DNA from: Sabellastarte sp. h YS-2021 | Lineage: Eukaryota > Annelida > Polychaeta > Sabellida > Sabellidae | DNA: 64,000 nucleotides | Reading direction: 5' to 3' | Assembly: GCA_964017235.1 (NCBI GenBank) | Contig: OZ024935.1 | Span: 29,367,596 to 29,431,595, forward strand | Part shown: positions 24,435-38,744 of the stretch, in pieces | Position numbering within the stretch: position 1 is the stretch's first letter | Layout of the letters: every line of letters begins with the position of its first letter | Program-made: the position numbers and the translations under genes | The notes under the pieces: model-generated | Seen by the model: only the letters and a program-made list of their open reading frames with translations | Database searches by the model: none | What the model was told of the DNA's origin: nothing

Positions 24435-26484
24435 GTGTATTCATTAAGAAATACATACCAAGCTCAAAATACATATATTGGGAGTGAATGTAGCGAGGGT
24501 ACCATAAACTTTAAATTCAGCTCAAAACACCCCTTAAATGGGTTGGATCTGGCTCAAATTTTCACAGGAAACTCAGTTTTCATCATAGAATTAAATTGCA
24601 TTTGTCTGACAAACTCGAGGGCCATATTTGGAATTTCAGTTTCGGGGTGTGTGCCTGGTCTGCCCCCCCTCATGAGGGGTAATTTCAGGTATATCATATT
24701 GTGGTCAATCTGAAGCACTTATTTAATTTCAGGCATGTTTTGATCAGAAATGAGGACATTTTAGGCACAATTGGAGCATTACATGTCTGAACAGAAATTA
24801 TTTAACCCGAATATTGCTGTTAAAATGGTGTAAAATACATGTAAATCAGCCCAAATGAGTAGTAAATGTTGGTCTATAATCCTGAAATTTGGCCAGAAAA
24901 TAGCCTGTAACCTACTAAATCTGACTGCATAGGTTTTAGAATTACATCCAGTATAGCAGTGATTACTGGTGTGGTATATGGGCCCCAGCAGGCCTGTAAT
25001 TCGCCTTCTGGGGGCGTGCCTTAAGGTTTGCTCATATTTTGACCAATAAGGCAGAAGTAAGGCTGTAAACCATATTTTTGGCGAGAGTGGGCACCACTAA
25101 GAGAGAAATAAGTAGTGTATTCATTAAGAAATACATACCAAGCTCAAAATACATATATTGGGAGTGCATGTAGCGAGGGTACCATAAACTTTAAATTCAG
25201 CTCAAAACACCCCTTAAATGGGTTGGATCTGGCTCAAATTTTCACAGGAAACTCAGTTTTCATCATAGAATTAAATTGCATTTGTCTGACAAACTCGAGG
25301 GCCATATTTGGAATTTCAGTTTCGGGGTGTGTGCCTGGTCTGCCCCCCCCCCCCCCCTCATGAGGGGTAATTTCAGGTATATCATATTGTGGTCAATCTG
25401 AAGCACTTATTTAATTTCAGGCATGTTTTGATCAGAAATGAGGACATTTTAGGCACAATTGGAGCATTACATGTCTGAACAGAAATTATTTAACCCGAAT
25501 ATCGCTGTTAAAATGGTGTAAAATACATGTAAATCAGCCCAAATGAGTAGTAAATGTTGGTCTATAATCCTGAAATTTGGCCAGAAAATAGCCTGTAACC
25601 TACTAAATCTGACTGCATAGGTTTTAGAATTACATCCAGTATAGCAGTGATTACTGGTGTGGTATATGGGCCTCAGCAGGCCTGTAATTCGCCTTCTGGG
25701 GGGTGCCTTAAGGTTTGCTCATATTTTGACCAATGAGGCAGAAGTAAGGCTGTAAACCATATTTTTGGCGAGAGTGGGCACCACTAAGAGAGAAATAAGT
25801 AGTGTATTCATTAAGAAATACATACCAAGCTCAGAATACATGTATTGGGAGTGCATGTAGCGAGGGTACCATAAACTTTAAATTCAGCTCAAAACACCCC
25901 TTAAATGGGTTGGATCTGGCTCAAATTTTCACAGGAAACTCAGTTTTCATCATAGAATTAAATTGCATTTGTCTGACAAACTCGAGGGCCATATTTGGAA
26001 TTTCAGTTTCGGGGTGTGGGCCTGGTCTGCCCCCCCCCCCTCATGAGGGGTAATTTCAGGTATATCATATTGTGGTCAATCTGAAGCACTTATTTAATTT
26101 CAGGCATGTTTTGATCAGAAATGAGGACATTTTAGGCACAATTGGAGCATTACATGTCTGAACAGAAATTATTTAACCCGAATATTGCTGTTAAAATGGT
26201 GTAAAATACATGTAAATCAGCCCAAATGAGTAGTAAATGTTGGTCTATAATCCTGAAATTTGGCCAGAAAATAGCCTGTAACCTACTAAATCTGACTGCA
26301 TAGGTTTTAGAATTACATCCAGTATAGCAGTGATTACTGGTGTGGTATATGGGCCTCAGCAGGCCTGTAATTCGCCTTCTGGGGGGTGCCTTAAGGTTTG
26401 CTCATATTTTGACCAATAAGGCAGAAGTAAGGCTGTAAACCATATTTTTGGCGAGAGTGGGCACCACTAAGAGAGAAATAAGTA
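24435..26484. repeat. Monomers 36-38: Bs, B/A3 hybrid, C
   Basis: Starts are 24435 (Bs), 25115 and 25802 (C, 11 C). Monomer 37 is type B through its 15-C tract and G255, then switches to A3 features (TCGC at about 25501, CCTCAGC, six G, CAATGAGG). It is therefore a recombinant joining the two domains, with the switch between about 25377 and 25502. Confidence 0.8.
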
Positions 26485-29400
26485 GTGTATTCATTAAGAA
26501 ATACATACCAAGCTCAAAATACATATATTGGGAGTGCATGTAGCGAGGGTACCATAAACTTTAAATTCAGCTCAAAACACCCCTTAAATGGGTTGGATCT
26601 GGCTCAAATTTTCACAGGAAACTCAGTTTTCATTATAGAATTAAATTGCATTTGTCTGACAAACTCGAGGGCCATATTTGGAATTTCAGTTTCGGGGTGT
26701 GTGCCTGGTCTGCCCCCCCTCATGAGGGGTAATTTCAGGTATATCATATTGTGGTCAATCTGAAGCACTTATTTAATTTCAGGCATGTTTTGATCAGAAA
26801 TGAGGACATTTTAGGCACAATTGGAGCATTACATGTCTGAACAGAAATTATTTAACCCGAATATTGCTGTTAAAATGGTGTAAAATACATGTAAATCAGC
26901 CCAAATGAGTAGTAAATGTTGGTCTATAATCCTGAAATTTGGCCAGAAAATAGCCTGTAACCTACTAAATCTGACTGCATAGGTTTTAGAATTACATCCA
27001 GTATAGCAGTGATTACTGGTGTGGTATATGGGCCCCAGCAGGCCTGTAATTCGCCTTCTGGGGGGGTGCCTTAAGGTTTGCTCATATTTTGACCAATAAG
27101 GCAGAAGTAAGGCTGTAAACCATATTTTTGGCGAGAGTGGGCACCACTAAGAGAGAAATAAGTAGTGTATTCATTAAGAAATACATACCAAGCTCAAAAT
27201 ACATGTATTTGGAGTGCATGTAGCGAGGGTACCATAAACTTTAAATTCAGATCAAAACACCCCTTAAATGGGTTGGATCTGGCTCAAATTTTCACAGGAA
27301 ACTCAGTTTTCATCATAGAATTAAATTGCATTTGTCTGACAAACTTGAGGGCCATATTTGGAATTTCAGTTTCGGGGTGTGGGCCTGGTCTGCCCGCCCT
27401 CATAAGGGGTAATTTCAGTTATATCATATTGTGGTCAATCTGAAGCACTTATTTAATTTCAGGCATGTTTTGATCAGAAATGAGGACATTTTAGGCACAA
27501 TTGGAGCATTACATGTCTGAACAGAAATTATTTAACCCGAATATCGCTGTTAAAATGGTGTAAAATACATGTAAATCAGCCCAAATGAGTAGTAAATGTT
27601 GGTCTATAATCCTGAAATTTGGCCAGAAAATAGCCTGTAACCTACTAAATCTGACTGCATAGGTTTTAGAATTACATCCAGTATAGCAGTGATTACTGAT
27701 GTGGCATATGGGCCCCAGCAGGCCTGTAATTCGCCTTCTGGGGGGGTGCCTTAAGGTTTGCTCATATTTTGACCAATAAGGCAGAAGTAAGGCTGTAAAC
27801 CATATTTTTGGCGAGAGTGGGCACCACTAAGAGAGAAATAAGTAGTGTATTCATTAAGAAATACATACCAAGCTCAAAATACATATATTGGGAGTGCATG
27901 TAGCGAGGGTACCATAAACTTTAAATTCAGCTCAAAACACCCCTTAAATGGGTTGGATCTGGCTCAAATTTTCACAGGAAACTCAGTTTTCATCATAGAA
28001 TTAAATTGCATTTGTCTGACAAACTCGAGGGCCATATTTGGAATTTCAGTTTCGGGGTGTGTGCCTGGTCTGCCCCCCCTCATGAGGGGTAATTTCAGGT
28101 ATATCATATTGTGGTCAATCTGAAGCACTTATTTAATTTCAGGCATGTTTTGATCAGAAATGAGGACATTTTAGGCACAATTGGAGCATTACATGTCTGA
28201 ACAGAAATTATTTAACCCGAATATTGCTGTTAAAATGGTGTAAAATACATGTAAATCAGCCCAAATGAGTAGTAAATGTTGGTCTATAATCCTGAAATTT
28301 GGCCAGAAAATAGCCTGTAACCTACTAAATCTGACTGCATAGGTTTTAGAATTACATCCAGTATAGCAGTGATTACTGGTGTGGTATATGGGCCCCAGCA
28401 GGCCTGTAATTCGCCTTCTGGGGGGGTGCCTTAAGGTTTGCTCATATTTTGACCAATAAGGCAGAAGTAAGGCTGTAAACCATATTTTTGGCGAGAGTGG
28501 GCACCACTAAGAGAGAAATAAGTAGTGTATTCATTAAGAAATACATACCAAGCTCAAAATACATATATTGGGAGTGAATGTAGCGAGGGTACCATAAACT
28601 TTAAATTCAGCTCAAAACACCCCTTAAATGGGTTGGATCTGGCTCAAATTTTCACAGGAAACTCAGTTTTCATCATAGAATTAAATTGCATTTGTCTGAC
28701 AAACTCGAGGGCCATATTTGGAATTTCAGTTTCGGGGTGTGTGCCTGGTCTGCCCCCCCTCATGAGGGGTAATTTCAGGTATATCATATTGTGGTCAATC
28801 TGAAGCACTTATTTAATTTCAGGCATGTTTTGATCAGAAATGAGGACATTTTAGGCACAATTGGAGCATTACATGTCTGAACAGAAATTATTTAACCCGA
28901 ATATTGCTGTTAAAATGGTGTAAAATACATGTAAATCAGCCCAAATGAGTAGTAAATGTTGGTCTATAATCCTGAAATTTGGCCAGAAAATAGCCTGTAA
29001 CCTACTAAATCTGACTGCATAGGTTTTAGAATTACATCCAGTATAGCAGTGATTACTGGTGTGGTATATGGGCCCCAGCAGGCCTGTAATTCGCCTTCTG
29101 GGGGGGTGCCTTAAGGTTTGCTCATATTTTGACCAATAAGGCAGAAGTAAGGCTGTAAACCATATTTTTGGCGAGAGTGGGCACCACTAAGAGAGAAATA
29201 AGTAGTGTATTCATTAAGAAATACATACCAAGCTCAAAATACATGTATTTGGAGTGCATGTAGCGAGGGTACCATAAACTTTAAATTCAGATCAAAACAC
29301 CCCTTAAATGGGTTGGATCTGGCTCAAATTTTCACAGGAAACTCAGTTTTCATCATAGAATTAAATTGCATTTGTCTAACAAACTCGAGGGCCATATTTG

Positions 29401-31245
29401 GAATTTCAGTTTCGGGGTGTGGGCCTGGTCTGCCCGCCCTCATAAGGGGTAATTTCAGTTATATCATATTGTGGTCAATCTGAAGCACTTATTTAATTTC
29501 AGGCATGTTTTGATCAGAAATGAGGACATTTTAGGCACAATTGGAGCATTACATGTCTGAACAGAAATTATTTAACCCGAATATCGCTGTTAAAATGGTG
29601 TAAAATACATGTAAATCAGCCCAAATGAGTAGTAAATGTTGGTCTATAATCCTGAAATTTGGCCAGAAAATAGCCTGTAACCTACTAAATCTGACTGCAT
29701 AGGTTTTAGAATTACATCCAGTATAGCAGTGATTACTGATGTGGTATATGGGCCCCAGCAGGCCTGTAATTCGCCTTCTGGGGGGTGCCTTAAGGTTTGC
29801 TCATATTTTGACCAATAAGGCAGAAGTAAGGCTGTAAACCATATTTTTGGCGAGAGTGGGCACCACTAAGAGAGAAATAAGTAGTGTATTCATTAAGAAA
29901 TACATACCAAGCTCAAAATACATATATTGGGAGTGCATGTAGCGAGGGTACCATAAACTTTAAATTCAGCTCAAAACACCCCTTAAATGGGTTGGATCTG
30001 GCTCAAATTTTCACAGGAAACTCAGTTTTCATCATAGAATTAAATTGCATTTGTCTGACAAACTCGAGGGCCATATTTGGAATTTCAGTTTCGGGGTGTG
30101 TGCCTGGTCTGCCCCCCCCCTCATGAGGGGTAATTTCAGGTATATCATATTGTGGTCAATCTGAAGCACTTATTTAATTTCAGGCATGTTTTGATCAGAA
30201 ATGAGGACATTTTAGGCACAATTGGAGCATTACATGTCTGAACAGAAATTATTTAACCCGAATATTGCTGTTAAAATGGTGTAAAATACATGTAAATCAG
30301 CCCAAATGAGTAGTAAATGTTGGTCTATAATCCTGAAATTTGGCCAGAAAATAGCCTGTAACCTACTAAATCTGACTGCATAGGTTTTAGAATTACATCC
30401 AGTATAGCAGTGATTACTGGTGTGGTATATGGGCCCCAGCAGGCCTGTAATTCGCCTTCTGGGGGGGTGCCTTAAGGTTTGCTCATATTTTGACCAATAA
30501 GGCAGAAGTAAGGCTGTAAACCATATTTTTGGCGAGAGTGGGCACCACTAAGAGAGAAATAAGTAGTGTATTCATTAAGAAGTACATACCAAGCTCAAAA
30601 TACATGTATTTGGAGTGCATGTAGCGAGGGTACCATAAACTTTAAATTCAGATCAAAACACCCCTTAAATGGGTTGGATCTGGCTCAAATTTTCACAGGA
30701 AACTCAGTTTTCATCATAGAATTAAATTGCATTTGTCTGACAAACTCGAGGGCCATATTTGGAATTTCAGTTTCGGGGTGTGGGCCTGGTCTGCCCGCCC
30801 TCATAAGGGGTAATTTCAGTTATATCATATTGTGGTCAATCTGAAGCACTTATTTAATTTCAGGCATGTTTTGATCAGAAATGAGGACATTTTAGGCACA
30901 ATTGGAGCATTACATGTCTGAACAGAAATTATTTAACCCGAATATCGCTGTTAAAATGGTGTAAAATACATGTAAATCAGCCCAAATGAGTAGTAAATGT
31001 TGGTCTATAATCCTGAAATTTGGCCAGAAAATAGCCTGTAACCTACTAAATCTGACTGCATAGGTTTTAGAATTACATCCAGTATAGCAGTGATTACTGA
31101 TGTGGTATATGGGCCCCAGCAGGCCTGTAATTCGCCTTCTGGGGGGGTGCCTTAAGGTTTGCTCATATTTTGACCAATAAGGCAGAAGTAAGGCTGTAAA
31201 CCATATTTTTGGCGAGAGTGGGCACCACTAAGAGAGAAATAAGTA
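26485..31245. repeat. Monomers 39-45: second A1-B-Bs domain
   Basis: Order is B (26485), A1 (27165), B (27845), Bs (28525), A1 (29205), B (29884, 9 C), A1 (30566, AAGAAGTACAT). Monomer 40 has lost the XhoI site (CTTGAG) and has the GATGTGGCATATG variant otherwise seen in the trimers. Monomers 42-45 duplicate 23-26. Confidence 0.85.
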
Positions 31246-31925
31246 GTGTATTCATTAAGAAATACATACCAAGCTCAAAATACATATATTGGGAGTGCAT
31301 GTAGCGAGGGTACCATAAACTTTAAATTCAGCTCAAAACACCCCTTAAATGGGTTGGATCTGGCTCAAATTTTCACAGGAAACTCAGTTTTCATCATAGA
31401 ATTAAATTGCATTTGTCTGACAAACTCGAGGGCCATATTTGGAATTTCAGTTTCGGGGTGTGGGCCTGGTCTGCCCGCCCTCATGAGGGGTAATTTCAGT
31501 TATATCATATTGTGGTCAATCTGAAGCACTTATTTAATTTCAGGCATGTTTTGATCAGAAATGAGGACATTTTAGGCACAATTGGAGCATTACATGTCTG
31601 AACAGAAATTATTTAACCCGAATATCGCTGTTAAAATGGTGTAAAATACATGTAAATCAGCCTAAATGAGTAGTAAATGTTGGTCTATAATCCTGAAATT
31701 TGGCCAGAAAATAGCCTGTAACCTACTAAATCTGACTGCATAGGTTTTAGAATTACATCCAGTATAGCAGTGATTACTGATGTGGTATATGGGCCCCAGC
31801 AGGCCTGTAATTCGCCTTCTGGGGGGGTGCCTTAAGGTTTGCTCATATTTTGACCAATAAGGCAGAAGTAAGGCTGTAAACCATATTTTTGGCGAGAGTG
31901 GGCACCACTAAGAGAGAAATAAGTA
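31246..31925. repeat. Monomer 46: D/A recombinant
   Basis: The 5' part is D (TATATTGGG, C87, G218). From the CCCGCCC tract onward it is A-like (CATGAGG, T255, TCGC, GATGTGG). It sits where the second A/B domain meets the next D units. It occupies the place of monomer 27 in the 12.95-kb duplication but differs from it at the C-tract. Confidence 0.75.
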
Positions 31926-34900
31926 GTGTATTCATTAAGAAATACATACCAAGCTCAAAATACATATATTGGGAGTGCATGTAGCGAGGGTACCATAAAC
32001 TTTAAATTCAGCTCAAAACACCCCTTAAATGGGTTGGATCTGGCTCAAATTTTCACAGGAAACTCAGTTTTCATCATAGAATTAAATTGCATTTGTCTGA
32101 CAAACTCGAGGGCCATATTTGGAATTTCAGTTTCGGGGTGTGGGCCTGGTCTGCCCCCCCCCCCCCCCTCATGAGGGGTAATTTCAGGTATATCATATTG
32201 TGGTCAATCTGAAGCACTTATTTAATTTCAGGCATGTTTTGATCAGAAATGAGGACATTTTAGGCACAATTGGAGCATTACATGTCTGAACAGAAATTAT
32301 TTAACCCGAATATTGCTGTTAAAATGGTGTAAAATACATGTAAATCAGCCCCAATGAGTAGTAAATGTTGGTCTATAATCCTGAAATTTGGCCAGAAAAT
32401 AGCCTGTAACCTACTAAATCTGACTGCATAGGTTTTAGAATTACATCCAGTATAGCAGTGATTACTGGTGTGGTATATGGGCCCCAGCAGGCCCGTAATT
32501 CGCCTTCTGGGGGGGTGCCTTAAGGTTTGCTCATATTTTGACCAATAAGGCAGAAGTAAGGCTGTAAACCATATTTTTGGCGAGAGTGGGCACCACTAAG
32601 AGAGAAATAAGTAGTGTATTCATTAAGAAATACATACCAAGCTCAAAATACATATATTGGGAGTGCATGTAGCGAGGGTACCATAAACTTTAAATTCAGC
32701 TCAAAACACCCCTTAAATGGGTTGGATCTGGCTCAAATTTTCACAGGAAACTCAGTTTTCATCATAGAATTAAATTGCATTTGTCTGACAAACTCGAGGG
32801 CCATATTTGGAATTTCAGTTTCGGGGTGTGGGCCTGGTCTGCCCCCCCCTCATGAGGGGTAATTTCAGGTATATCATATTGTGGTCAATCTGAAGCACTT
32901 ATTTAATTTCAGGCATGTTTTGATCAGAAATGAGGACATTTTAGGCACAATTGGAGCATTACATGTCTGAACAGAAATTATTTAACCCGAATATTGCTGT
33001 TAAAATGGTGTAAAATACATGTAAATCAGCCCAAATGAGTAGTAAATGTTGGTCTATAATCCTGAAATTTGGCCAGAAAATAGCCTGTAACCTACTAAAT
33101 CTGACTGCATAGGTTTTAGAATTACATCCAGTATAGCAGTGATTACTGGTGTGGTATATGGGCCCCAGCAGGCCTGTAATTCGCCTTCTACGGGGGTGCC
33201 TTAAGGTTTGCTCATATTTTGACCAATAAGGCAGAAGTAAGGCTGTAAACCATATTTTTGGCGAGAGTGGGCACCACTAAGAGAGAAATAAGTAGTGTAT
33301 TCATTAAGAAATACATACCAAGCTCAAAATACATGTATTTGGAGTGCATGTAGCGAGGGTACCATAAACTTTAAATTCAGCTCAAAACACCCCTTAAATG
33401 GGTTGGATCTGGCTCAAATTTTCACAGGAAACTCAGTTTTCATCATAGAATTAAATTGCATTTGTCTGACAAACTCGAGGGCCATATTTGGAATTTCAGT
33501 TTCGGGGTGTGGGCCTGGTCTGCCCGCCCTCATGAGGGGTAATTTCACTTATATCATATTGTGGTCAATCTGAAGCACTTATTTAATTTCAGGCATGTTT
33601 TGATCAGAAATGAGGACATTTTAGGCACAATTGGAGCATTACATGTCTGAACAGAAATTATTTAACCCGAATATCGCTGTTAAAATGGTGTAAAATACAT
33701 GTAAATCAGCCCAAATGAGTAGTAAATGTTGGTCTATAATCCTGAAATTTGGCCAGAAAATAGCCTGTAACCTACTAAATCTGACTGCATAGGTTTTAGA
33801 ATTACATCCAGTATAGCAGTGATTACTGGTGTGGTATATGGGCCTCAGCAGGCCTGTAATTCGCCTTCTGGGGGGTGCCTTAAGGTTTGCTCATATTTTG
33901 ACCAATAAGGCAGAAGTAAGGCTGTAAACCATATTTTTGGCGAGAGTGGGCACCACTAAGAGAGAAATAAGTAGTGTATTCATTAAGAAATACATACCAA
34001 GCTCAAAATACATATATTGGGAGTGCATGTAGCGAGGGTACAATAAACTTTAAATTCAGCTCAAAACACCCCTTAAATGGGTTGGATCTGGCTCAAATTT
34101 TCACAGGAAACTCAGTTTTCATCATAGAATTAAATTGCATTTGTCTGACAAACTCGAGGGCCATATTTGGAATTTCAGTTTCGGGGTGTGGGCCTGGTCT
34201 GCCCCCCCCTCATGAGGGGTAATTTCAGGTATATCATATTGTGGTCAATCTGAAGCACTTATTTAATTTCAGGCATGTTTTGATCAGAAATGAGGACATT
34301 TTAGGCACAATTGGAGCATTACATGTCTGAACAGAAATTATTTAACCCGAATATTGCTGTTAAAATGGTGTAAAATACATGTAAATCAGCCCCAATGAGT
34401 AGTAAATGTTGGTCTATAATCCTGAAATTTGGCCAGAAAATAGCCTGTAACCTACTAAATCTGACTGCATAGGTTTTAGAATTACATCCAGTATAGCAGT
34501 GATTACTGGTGTGGTATATGGGCCCCAGCAGGCCCGTAATTCGCCTTCTGGGGGGGTGCCTTAAGGTTTGCTCATATTTTGACCAATAAGGCAGAAGTAA
34601 GGCTGTAAACCATATTTTTGGCGAGAGTGGGCACCACTAAGAGAGAAATAAGTAGTGTATTCATTAAGAAATACATACCAAGCTCAAAATACATATATTG
34701 GGAGTGCATGTAGCGAGGGTACCATAAACTTTAAATTCAGCTCAAAACACCCCTTAAATGGGTTGGATCTGGCTCAAATTTTCACAGGAAACTCAGTTTT
34801 CATCATAGAATTAAATTGCATTTGTCTGACAAACTCGAGGGCCATATTTGGAATTTCAGTTTCGGGGTGTGGGCCTGGTCTGCCCCCCCCCCCCCTCATG

Positions 34901-36019
34901 AGGGGTAATTTCAGGTATATCATATTGTGGTCAATCTGAAGCACTTATTTAATTTCAGGCATGTTTTGATCAGAAATGAGGACATTTTAGGCACAATTGG
35001 AGCATTACATGTCTGAACAGAAATTATTTAACCCGAATATTGCTGTTAAAATGGTGTAAAATACATGTAAATCAGCCCAAATGAGTAGTAAATGTTGGTC
35101 TATAATCCTGAAATTTGGCCAGAAAATAGCCTGTAACCTACTAAATCTGACTGCATAGGTTTTAGAATTACATCCAGTATAGCAGTGATTACTGGTGTGG
35201 TATATGGGCCCCAGCAGGCCTGTAATTCGCCTTCTACGGGGGTGCCTTAAGGTTTGCTCATATTTTGACCAATAAGGCAGAAGTAAGGCTGTAAACCATA
35301 TTTTTGGCGAGAGTGGGCACCACTAAGAGAGAAATAAGTAGTGTATTCATTAAGAAATACATACCAAGCTCAAAATACATGTATTTGGAGTGCATGTAGC
35401 GAGGGTACCATAAACTTTAAATTCAGCTCAAAACACCCCTTAAATGGGTTGGATCTGGCTCAAATTTTCACAGGAAACTCAGTTTTCATCATAGAATTAA
35501 ATTGCATTTGTCTGACAAACTCGAGGGCCATATTTGGAATTTCAGTTTCGGGGTGTGGGCCTGGTCTGCCCGCCCTCATGAGGGGTAATTTCAGTTATAT
35601 CATATTGTGGTCAATCTGAAGCACTTATTTAATTTCAGGCATGTTTTGATCAGAAATGAGGACATTTTAGGCACAATTGGAGCATTACATGTCTGAACAG
35701 AAATTATTTAACCCGAATATCGCTGTTAAAATGGTGTAAAATACATGTAAATCAGCCCAAATGAGTAGTAAATGTTGGTCTATAATCCTGAAATTTGGCC
35801 AGAAAATAGCCTGTAACCTACTAAATCTGACTGCATAGGTTTTAGAATTACATCCAGTATAGCAGTGATTACTGGTGTGGTATATGGGCCTCAGCAGGCC
35901 TGTAATTCGCCTTCTGGGGGGTGCCTTAAGGTTTGCTCATATTTTGACCAATGAGGCAGAAGTAAGGCTGTAAACCATATTTTTGGCGAGAGTGGGCACC
36001 ACTAAGAGAGAAATAAGTA
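31926..36019. repeat. Two tandem ~2.05-kb trimers (D-D-A3)
   Basis: Trimer copies start at 31926 and 33974 and end before 36020. In both, the first D carries CAGCCCCAATGAG (seen only here) and GGCCCGTAATT, the second D ends in TCTACGGGGG, and the third is A3. C-tract lengths have shifted between copies (15 to 8 in the first unit, 8 to 13 in the second). Monomer 50 has lost the KpnI site (GGTACA at 34037-34042). Monomer 49 has a private TTTCACTTA. Confidence 0.9.
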
Positions 36020-38744
36020 GTGTATTCATTAAGAAATACATACCAAGCTCAGAATACATGTATTGGGAGTGCATGTAGCGAGGGTACCATAAACTTTAAA
36101 TTCAGCTCAAAACACCCCTTAAATGGGTTGGATCTGGCTCAAATTTTCACAGGAAACTCAGTTTTCATCATAGAATTAAATTGCATTTGTCTGACAAACT
36201 CGAGGGCCATATTTGGAATTTCAGTTTCGGGGTGTGGGCCTGGTCTGCCCCCCCTCATGAGGGGTAATTTCAGGTATATCATATTGTGGTCAATCTGAAG
36301 CACTTATTTAATTTCAGGCATGTTTTGATCAGAAATTAGGACATTTTAGGCACAATTGGAGCATTACATGTCTGAACAGAAATTATTTAACCCGAATATT
36401 GCTGTTAAAATGGTGTAAAATACATGTAAATCAGCCCAAATGAGTAGTAAATGTTGGTCTATAATCCTGAAATTTGGCCAGAAAATAGCCTGTAACCTAC
36501 TAAATCTGACTGCATAGGTTTTAGAATTACATCCAGTATAGCAGTGATTACTGGTGTGGTATATGGGCCTCAGCAGGCCTGTAATTCGCCTTCTGGGGGG
36601 TGCCTTAAGGTTTGCTCATATTTTGACCAATAAGGGAGAAGTAAGGCTGTAAACCATATTTTTGGCGAGAGTGGGCACCACTAAGAGAGAAATAAGTAGT
36701 GTATTCATTAAGAAATACATACCAAGCTCAAAATACATATATTGGGAGTGCATGTAGCGAGGGTACCATAAACTTTAAATTCAGCTCAAAACACCCCTTA
36801 AATGGGTTGGATCTGGCTCAAATTTTCACAGGAAACTCAGTTTTCATCATAGAATTAAATTGCATTTGTCTGACAAACTCGAGGGCCATATTTGGAATTT
36901 CAGTTTCGGGGTGTGGGCCTGGTCTGCCCCCCCTCATGAGGGGTAATTTCAGGTATATCATATTGTGGTCAATCTGAAGCACTTATTTAATTTCAGGCAT
37001 GTTTTGATCAGAAATGAGGACATTTTAGGCACAATTGGATCATTACATGTCTGAACAGAAATTATTTAACCCGAATATTGCTGTTAAAATGGTGTAAAAT
37101 ACATGTAAATCAGCCCAAATGAGTAGTAAATATTGGTCTATAATCCTGAAATTTGGCCAGAAAATAGCCTGTAACCTACTAAATCTGACTGCATAGGTTT
37201 TAGAATTACATCCAGTATAGCAGTGATTACTGGTGTGGTATATGGGCCCCAGCAGGCCTGTAATTCGCCTTCTGGGGGGGTGCCTTAAGGTTTGCTCATA
37301 TTTTGACCAATAAGGCAGAAGTAAGGCTGTAAACCATATTTTTGGCGAGAGTGGGCACCACTAAGAGAGAAATAAGTAGTGTATTCATTAAGAAATACAT
37401 ACCAAGCTCAAAATACATATATTGGGAGTGCATGTAGCGAGGGTACCATAAACTTTAAATTCAGCTCAAAACACCCCTTAAATGGGTTGGATCTGGCTCA
37501 AATTTTCACAGGAAACTCAGTTTTCATCATAGAATTAAATTGCATTTGTCTGACAAACTCGAGGGCCATATTTGGAATTTCAGTTTCGGGGTGTGGGCCT
37601 GGTCTGCCCCCCCCCCTCATGAGGGGTAATTTCAGGTATATCATATTGTGGTCAATCTGAAGCACTTATTTAATTTCAGGCATGTTTTGATCAGAAATGA
37701 GGACATTTTAGGCACAATTGGAGCATTACATGTCTGAACAGAAATTATTTAACCCGAATATTGCTGTTAAAATGGTGTAAAATACATGTAAATCAGCCCA
37801 AAGGAGTAGTAAATGTTGGTCTATAATCCTGAAATTTGGCCAGAAAATAGCCTGTAACCTACTAAATCTGACTGCATAGGTTTTAGAATTACATCCAGTA
37901 TAGCAGTGATTACTGGTGTGGTATATGGGCCCCAGCAGGCCTGTAATTCGCCTTCTGGGGGGGTGCCTTAAGGTTTGCTCATATTTTGACCAATGAGGCA
38001 GAAGTAAGGCTGTAAACCATATTTTTGGCGAGAGTGGGCACCACTAAGAGAGAAATAAGTAGTGTATTCATTAAGAAATACATACCAAGCTCAAAATACA
38101 TATATTGGGAGTGCATGTAGCGAGGGTACCATAAACTTTAAATTCAGCTCAAAACACCCCTTAAATGGGTTGGATCTGGCTCAAATTTTCACAGGAAACT
38201 CAGTTTTCATCATAGAATTAAATTGCATTTGTCTGACAAACTCGAGGGCCATATTTGGAATTTCAGTTTCGGGGTGTGGGCCTGGTCTGCCCCCCCCCCT
38301 CATGAGGGGTAATTTCAGGTATATCATATTGTGGTCAATCTGAAGCACTTATTTAATTTCAGGCATGTTTTGATCAGAAATGAGGACATTTTAGGCACAA
38401 TTGGAGCATTACATGTCTGAACAGAAATTATTTAACCCGAATATTGCTGTTAAAATGGTGTAAAATACATGTAAATCAGCCCAAATGAGTAGTAAATGTT
38501 GGTCTATAATCCTGAAATTTGGCCAGAAAATAGCCTGTAACCTACTAAATCTGACTGCATAGGTTTTAGAATTACATCCAGTATAGCAGTGATTACTGGT
38601 GTGGTATATGGGCCCCAGCAGGCCTGTAATTCGCCTTCTGGGGGGGTGCCTTAAGGTTTGCTCATATTTTGACCAATAAGGCAGAAGTAAGGCTGTAAAC
38701 CATATTTTTGGCGAGAGTGGGCACCACTAAGAGAGAAATAAGTA
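36020..38744. repeat. Monomers 53-56: C-D-D-D
   Basis: Starts are 36020 (C, private GAAATTAGG), 36699 (D), 37379 (D, 10 C, private AAAGGAGTAG) and 38062 (D, 10 C). Monomers 53-55 match 31-33 at the 14,994-bp offset, including AAATATTGGTC in monomers 32 and 54. Confidence 0.85.
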
